Positions 59,457 to 64,000 of a stretch of 64,000 bases of DNA are shown here, piece by piece. Where the stretch lies: the NCBI GenBank assembly GCA_012744475.1, contig JAAYBV010000031.1:1-64000 (forward strand), in the 5' to 3' direction. This stretch comes from Phycisphaerae bacterium (lineage in GTDB: Bacteria > Planctomycetota > Phycisphaerae > Sedimentisphaerales > Anaerobacaceae). The stretch's first letter is position 1. Every line of letters begins with the position of its first letter. Made by a program: the position numbers and the translations under genes. Under the pieces are notes generated by a model. The model did not search any database. It had not been told where the DNA came from and saw only the letters and a program-made list of their open reading frames with translations.

Positions 59457-62400
59457 TCACGCCCCTTTTTCGCCTTGCCCGCACTTCAGATTCGCCAGTT
59501 GCTCCATCAACGTGTATCGGTCAGCCGCATCACGATTGGCCAGCTTCATCAGCACGGCGGCCGCTTCCGGCTTGGTCTGCTTCAGCGACCGATAGCGGTT
59601 CTCGCCGTAGGCATACTCATCGAAGGCCATTGTCGGCGCCTTCGAATCGAGCTGCAGCGGGTTCTTGCCGGCCTCTTTCAGACGCGGATCGAAGCGGTAC
59701 AGCGGCCAGTGCCCGCAGGCCACCGCCTTCTTCTGCTCTTCCATGCCTGTCGTCATGTTGATCCCGTGGGCAATGCAGTGGGAATAGGCCAGAATCAGCG
59801 AGGGTCCCGGATAGGCCTCGGCCTCGACGAAGGCCTTGACCGTTTGCGCGGGATTGGCGCCGAGCGCGACCTTGGCGACGAAGATATTACCGTAGGTCAT
59901 CGCCAGCAGGCCCATGTCTTTCTTCGGAGCGGGCTTGCCGGCCGCCGCGAACTTGGCGACGGCCGCCCTCGGCGTCGACTTGGACATCTGGCCGCCGGTG
60001 TTCGAGTAGACCTCGGTATCGAGCACGAGCACGTTGACGTTGACGCCGCTGGCGAGGACGTGGTCCATGCCGCCGTAGCCGATGTCATAGGCCCAGCCGT
60101 CGCCGCCCACCGCCCAGACGCTCTTGCGGACGAGGTAGTCGGCCACACTGAGCAGCCGCTTGCACTCGGGGCAATTGCTCTTGCCCGCCTGGCTCTTAAG
60201 CTGGTCGACGCGCGAACGCTGCTTTTCGATCGCCTCTTGTTCCGGATCGTCGGCCAGCGCCGCGGCACGGACCTCGGCCGCCAGGCCCTTGTCGACGCAG
60301 CCTTTCTGGGCCGCCTTCTCCAACAGCTCCAGCGCCAATTGACGGAACTTGTCGACGGTCAGTCGCATGCCCATCGCAAACTCGGCGTTGTCCTCGAACA
60401 GGCTGTTGCTCCAGGCCGGACCGCGCCCGTCGGCGCGCGTGGTGTACGGCGTCGTCGGCAGGTTGCCGCCGTAGATGGATGAGCATCCGGTCGCATTGCC
60501 GATCATCGCACGGTCACCGAAGAGCTGAGTCAGCAGCTTGACATACGGCGTCTCTCCACAGCCGGCACAAGCGCCCGAATACTCGAACAGCGGTTCGAGC
60601 AACTGGCTGCCTTTGACGGTGTTGTTCTTGAACAGGGATCGATCGGTCAGCGGGATCGAGAGGAAGTAATCGTAGTTGGCCCGTTCGGCGTCGCGAATCG
60701 GCTCTTGGAGTCCCATGTTGATCGCCTTGCGTCCCGTCGGCTGCTTGTCGGGGCCGCGCTCTCGCCCGGGACAGGTCTGCACACAGGCGCCGCAACCGGT
60801 GCAGTCCTCCGGCGCAACCTGAACGGTAAACTTCATGCCCGGGAACTCCTTGCCCTTGGCGTCGATGCTCTTGAAGCCCTTCGGCGCGTTGCCGTTGGCG
60901 TGCTTGGCGTCGTACGCCTTGACGCGGATCGTCGCATGCGGGCAGACCAGCGAGCACATCCCGCATTGCAGGCACACCTCCGGCTCCCAGACCGGGATGT
61001 AGACCGCGATGTTGCGCTTTTCGTACTTCGTGGTGCCCAGCAGATACTTGCCGTCGACCGGCATCTTGCTGACGGGGATGGCATCGCCCCGCATCGCCAT
61101 GATTTCGGCAGTGACCGTTCGGACGAACTCGGGCGCGTCGGCGGGAACGACCGGCGGGCGGCTCCACGTGCTGGTGACCTTGCCCGGCACCTTCACCTCA
61201 TAGACGCGGTCCAACGACTGGTCCACCGCCGCATTGTTCATCTGGACGATCTTCTCGCCCTTCTTGCCGTAGCTGTGCTGGATCGCATCCTTGATCGCCT
61301 TGAGCGCCTCATCGAGCGGAATGATGTTGCTGATCTTGAAGAATGCCGTCTGCATGATCACGTTGATGCGGGCGCCGAGCCCGAGCTCCTCCGCCAGCGA
61401 AATCGCGTCGATGACGTAGAACTTCATCTTCTTGTCGATCATCTGCTGCTGCATTTCCTTGGGCAGCGTGTCCCAGACCTCGTCGGGCTTGCGGCTGGTG
61501 GTCAACAGGAACGTTGCGCCATCCTTGGCCGAGCCGAGCATATCGTACTTCTCGAGGAAGCTGGGATTGTGACAGGCGATGAAATCTGCCTTGGCGATCA
61601 GGTATGGGCGGCGAATCCGCCTCTTTCCAAAACGCAGATGCGAGATCGTCACCGCGCCGGCCTTCTTGGAGTCGTAGACGAAATAGCCCTGGGCGTAGTT
61701 GTCGGTGTTCTCGCCGATGATCTTGATCGAGTTGTGATTGGCGCCGACGGTGCCGTCCGAGCCAAGCCCGTAGAACATGGCCGCATAGAGACCGCCGGCG
61801 GGGACCTCAAACGAGGAGTCGACATCGAGACTGGTGCCGGTCACGTCGTCGATGATGCCGACCGTGAAGCTGCGCTTCGGCTTGGCCGCGTCCAGGTTGT
61901 CGTAGACCGCCTTGACCATCGCCGGCGTGAACTCCTTCGAGCCCAGGCCATACCGGCCGCCCACCACCACCGGGTACTTCTCAAACGGGGCGATCCCGTC
62001 CGACATCGCTTCGCCGATCGCCGTGCGGATGTCCAGGTACAGCGGCTCGCCCAAAGCTCCGGGCTCCTTCGTCCGGTCCAGCACCGCGATCTTCTTGACC
62101 GTCTTGGGCAGAACCGCCACCAGGTGCCTGGTGCTGAAGGGCCGATACAGCCTCACCTTCACGACGCCGACTTTCTCGCCCTTGCTGGTCAGATGCTCCA
62201 CCGTCTCCTCAACGGTGTCGGCACCGCTGCCCATGATGATAATCACCTTTTCGGCGTCCGGCGCGCCGACGTAATCGAAGAGCTTGTACTGACGTCCGAC
62301 AAGCTTGGCGAACTTGTCCATCGTATCCTGGACGATCTGGGGCGCCGCCAGATAGAACTTGTTGACGGTTTCGCGTCCCTGGAAGTAGACGTCGGGGTTC

Positions 62401-63059
62401 TGGGCGGTTCCGCCCAGGAGCGGGCGGTCGGGCGAAAGGGCCCGCGCCTTGTGGGCCGCGACCAGATCGTCGTCGATCATCGCCCGCATGTCGTCATAAG
62501 TCAGCTCTTCGACCTTCTGAATCTCGTGGCTGGTCCGGAACCCGTCGAAGAAGTGCATGAACGGCACGCGCGAAGCTAGCGTCGACTGCTGAGCGATCAA
62601 CGCGAAATCCATCACCTCCTGAACGTTGGCCGAGGCCAGCATCGCAAAGCCCGTCTCGCGGCAGGTGGTCACGTCGGAATGATCGCCGAAAATGGACAAG
62701 GCCTGGCAGGCCAGCGAACGCGCGGTGATGTGAAACACAGTCGGCAGCAGCTCACCGGCGATCTTGTACATATTCGGGATCATCAGCAGCAGACCTTGCG
62801 AGGCGGTGAAAGTCGTCGTCAGAGCCCCGGCCGCCAGCGCGCCGTGAACGGCGCCGGACGCGCCGCCTTCCGACTGCATTTCCGTCACGGAAGGCACGCT
62901 TCCCCAGATATTCGGCGTATTCCTGGCGGTCTTGTCATCGGACATTTCGCCCATCGGCGAACTCGGCGTAATCGGGTAGATCGCAATCACTTCATTCGTC
63001 GCGTGCGCGACGTGTGCGGGAGCCGTGTTTCCGTCAATCGTGACCATTCTGCGCTTCAT
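59457..63059 (-). CDS. nifJ: Pyruvate:ferredoxin (flavodoxin) oxidoreductase
   Basis: The 1200-residue single-chain PFOR has the domain order alpha, gamma, two-cluster ferredoxin, then beta. N-terminal: VTIDGNTAPAHVAHATNEVI and AIYPITPSSPMGEMSDD. Ferredoxin clusters: CLQCGMCSLVCPH and CTGCGACVQTCPG. The TPP-binding domain has CAGCGETPYVKLL, GDGWAYDIGYGGMDHVL and EVYSNTGGQMSKSTPR. It oxidises pyruvate with CoA to acetyl-CoA, CO2 and reduced ferredoxin, or runs in reverse. The start ATG 63059 has GGAG upstream. Reduced ferredoxin from it could feed the bifurcating-type enzyme of the redox operon. Confidence 0.97.
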   Translation of the reverse strand: MKRRMVTIDGNTAPAHVAHATNEVIAIYPITPSSPMGEMSDDKTARNTPNIWGSVPSVTEMQSEGGASGAVHGALAAGALTTTFTASQGLLLMIPNMYKIAGELLPTVFHITARSLACQALSIFGDHSDVTTCRETGFAMLASANVQEVMDFALIAQQSTLASRVPFMHFFDGFRTSHEIQKVEELTYDDMRAMIDDDLVAAHKARALSPDRPLLGGTAQNPDVYFQGRETVNKFYLAAPQIVQDTMDKFAKLVGRQYKLFDYVGAPDAEKVIIIMGSGADTVEETVEHLTSKGEKVGVVKVRLYRPFSTRHLVAVLPKTVKKIAVLDRTKEPGALGEPLYLDIRTAIGEAMSDGIAPFEKYPVVVGGRYGLGSKEFTPAMVKAVYDNLDAAKPKRSFTVGIIDDVTGTSLDVDSSFEVPAGGLYAAMFYGLGSDGTVGANHNSIKIIGENTDNYAQGYFVYDSKKAGAVTISHLRFGKRRIRRPYLIAKADFIACHNPSFLEKYDMLGSAKDGATFLLTTSRKPDEVWDTLPKEMQQQMIDKKMKFYVIDAISLAEELGLGARINVIMQTAFFKISNIIPLDEALKAIKDAIQHSYGKKGEKIVQMNNAAVDQSLDRVYEVKVPGKVTSTWSRPPVVPADAPEFVRTVTAEIMAMRGDAIPVSKMPVDGKYLLGTTKYEKRNIAVYIPVWEPEVCLQCGMCSLVCPHATIRVKAYDAKHANGNAPKGFKSIDAKGKEFPGMKFTVQVAPEDCTGCGACVQTCPGRERGPDKQPTGRKAINMGLQEPIRDAERANYDYFLSIPLTDRSLFKNNTVKGSQLLEPLFEYSGACAGCGETPYVKLLTQLFGDRAMIGNATGCSSIYGGNLPTTPYTTRADGRGPAWSNSLFEDNAEFAMGMRLTVDKFRQLALELLEKAAQKGCVDKGLAAEVRAAALADDPEQEAIEKQRSRVDQLKSQAGKSNCPECKRLLSVADYLVRKSVWAVGGDGWAYDIGYGGMDHVLASGVNVNVLVLDTEVYSNTGGQMSKSTPRAAVAKFAAAGKPAPKKDMGLLAMTYGNIFVAKVALGANPAQTVKAFVEAEAYPGPSLILAYSHCIAHGINMTTGMEEQKKAVACGHWPLYRFDPRLKEAGKNPLQLDSKAPTMAFDEYAYGENRYRSLKQTKPEAAAVLMKLANRDAADRYTLMEQLANLKCGQGEKGA

Positions 63060-63223
63060 AGCTTCTCCATTTTTCGGTAAGGATGAATGATACAACTCTG
63101 CTCAAAAACCCCCCTGCGTAGGCGGCCTTTGAGTCCTGTCCGGTGCGCCGACCGGAGGCGGACCCGTCAGACGCGGGGCCTCTCTCCTCCTGTTGCGGCC
63201 CCGGGCGTATCAAAGGCAGTTGT
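63060..63223. other. Gap between PFOR and an acyltransferase-like gene
   Basis: The 164 bases hold a hairpin at 63133-63163 (outer GTCC/GGAC, inner TCCGGT/ACCGGA) and a PFOR promoter region. There is no T-run after the hairpin in the minus-strand direction. Confidence 0.3.
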
Positions 63224-64000
63224 TTATACAGATTTTTGTCCCGTCGAGCAACAAAAATTCCCAGCCGATGGCACTTCGCGCGAGCCTGTGGAACCTCCCC
63301 CTGCGCAGCCGTCAGGCGGGTCCGGCCTTCTTCCCGCACGCGCAACAGATGCTTTGACCACCGCATGGGCAGCAAGCAGCACCCCGGTGGCCACACCCAT
63401 TGCCATGGGGCTCCCATAGCGATTACGGCCGATGACCAGGACCGCCCAGCCATACAGAATCCATTGCACAAAGTAGACGGCAGTCACGTTGCGGCTCCAG
63501 AAGCTCAGCAGGCGCAAACCGGCCGAACCGGCCCGCCGTCTCGCCAGGAGTCGGCAGAAGGACAACCAGACCAGAACAAAGCCCACCGTGGCAACCTGTG
63601 CCCCAGGCCCGTCCTGAAAGTACTGCCCAAGGTCCAACTGCCCCTCCCGAGGAAGGAAGAATGTCGCGGCCCCGACAGCAAAGAACAACGCACCGACCGC
63701 GGCGCTACGGTGGGTCACCGTGCTTTGGCCTTCCTGCGCGAGCGCATAGGGGTTGTAGACCATCCCGGCGAGAGGATAGGCAACCCAAGGAAACAGGGGA
63801 AAGAACACATCGTCTCGGTTGCCCCACAGTGCATAGACTCCGGACGGCCCGCCCCAATGCCACAGCAAGGGGGAGACGAAGGCGACAGCCGCCGCGAGAA
63901 TCGCCCACACCCATCGAAACGGCAGATATCTCCTGAGCAACGTCAAAAGGACGAACGACAGCCCGGCCATTTGCAGGATGTCGACCGCCCAGAACGATGC
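63224..64000 (-). CDS. Membrane acyltransferase-like protein (5' end outside window)
   Basis: The visible 258 residues of the C-terminal part continue without a stop through the window end. They hold about seven membrane segments (FVLLTLLRRYLPFRWVWAIL, AVGALFFAVGAATFFL, WILYGWAVLVIGRN). The segment NRDDVFFPLFPWVAYPLAGM resembles acyltransferase or heparan-alpha-glucosaminide N-acetyltransferase-like (DUF1624 type) proteins. The active-site region is not visible. It lies in the same direction as PFOR, 164 bases upstream of it. Confidence 0.6.
   Translation of the reverse strand, partial: ASFWAVDILQMAGLSFVLLTLLRRYLPFRWVWAILAAAVAFVSPLLWHWGGPSGVYALWGNRDDVFFPLFPWVAYPLAGMVYNPYALAQEGQSTVTHRSAAVGALFFAVGAATFFLPREGQLDLGQYFQDGPGAQVATVGFVLVWLSFCRLLARRRAGSAGLRLLSFWSRNVTAVYFVQWILYGWAVLVIGRNRYGSPMAMGVATGVLLAAHAVVKASVARAGRRPDPPDGCAGGGSTGSREVPSAGNFCCSTGQKSV

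Noticed and set aside
60705-62579. 624-codon plus-strand frame inside the PFOR gene
   Set aside because: PFOR is certain on the minus strand; the antisense frame follows from codon bias.
1-64000. CRISPR arrays, insertion sequences, prophage or integrase genes
   Set aside because: No direct repeats with spacers, transposase, recombinase or phage structural motifs were seen on either strand.

Overview
The window looks like chromosome of a GC-rich, probably anaerobic or fermentative planctomycete, most likely of the Phycisphaerae. This is inferred from gene content, not from a marker gene. The pointers are five PQQ-type beta-propeller proteins, two type II pseudopilins, dockerin-like EF-hand repeats on secreted proteins, a PEP-CTERM protein, pyruvate:ferredoxin oxidoreductase, a fused NuoE-NuoF protein, Feo ferrous iron uptake, and a dispersed AT-patterned palindrome. 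There is no rRNA, CRISPR array, insertion sequence or prophage. One tRNA gene, tRNA-Pro(GGG), is present.

Layout. 1-5.6 kb: end of a chemoreceptor with a clear terminator, a HerA/YjgR-like ATPase, NrnA, a small ACT-like protein coupled to RibF, and a TPR protein paired with a CcdA-like membrane protein. 6.5-10.8 kb: a probable zinc-starvation island. A Fur-type palindrome overlaps the -35 box of a near-consensus promoter. It is followed by a His-rich membrane protein, a Fur/Zur regulator, a small His/Cys-rich membrane protein, two secreted dockerin-tailed proteins (one with a His tail) and a pseudopilin. 11-16 kb: a lipoprotein amidase, a NIDO/zincin/PEP-CTERM protein, mannose-6-phosphate isomerase and an ATP-grasp enzyme. 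16.1-19.8 kb: a NusG-like antiterminator heads a glucuronokinase, uridylyltransferase and UDP-glucuronate 4-epimerase set, which together would convert glucuronate to UDP-galacturonate.

20-28.5 kb: a DUF5698-like protein, a secreted protein, a second pseudopilin and a CbiX-like chelatase. The iron block follows: hemP, a DtxR-FeoA fusion, feoB, feoA and a second dtxR. Each of its four transcription units carries an 18-bp DtxR-type palindrome on or beside its promoter. 28.6-36.1 kb: tRNA-Pro and a CusCBA-type metal efflux operon with a YHS lipoprotein. The tRNA lies antisense to the 3' end of cusA. 36.1-40.6 kb: a redoxin, an alcohol dehydrogenase-like enzyme, two PQQ-like propellers and a Tat-exported flavodoxin-like protein.

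41.3-50.2 kb is the most unusual region. It is a tightly overlapping seven-gene operon. It encodes a membrane-anchored NHL propeller with a CGCC motif, a tiny Tat protein with Cys, a Tat polyferredoxin, a NapH/NosR-type membrane polyferredoxin, a membrane PQQ-like propeller, a 783-residue NuoE-NuoF fusion, and a [2Fe-2S]/GltD-like flavoprotein. I read it as a candidate undescribed membrane electron-transfer system that joins NAD(P)H chemistry to the cell envelope. 50.3-64 kb: another propeller, a large FtsX permease with its ATPase, a glycosyltransferase, a further propeller, a lipoprotein, pyruvate:ferredoxin oxidoreductase, and an acyltransferase-like membrane protein cut by the window end.

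Most start codons were chosen from Shine-Dalgarno spacing and family N-termini, so many genes begin inside longer open frames. Long frames antisense to real genes are frequent because of the GC bias and were discarded.
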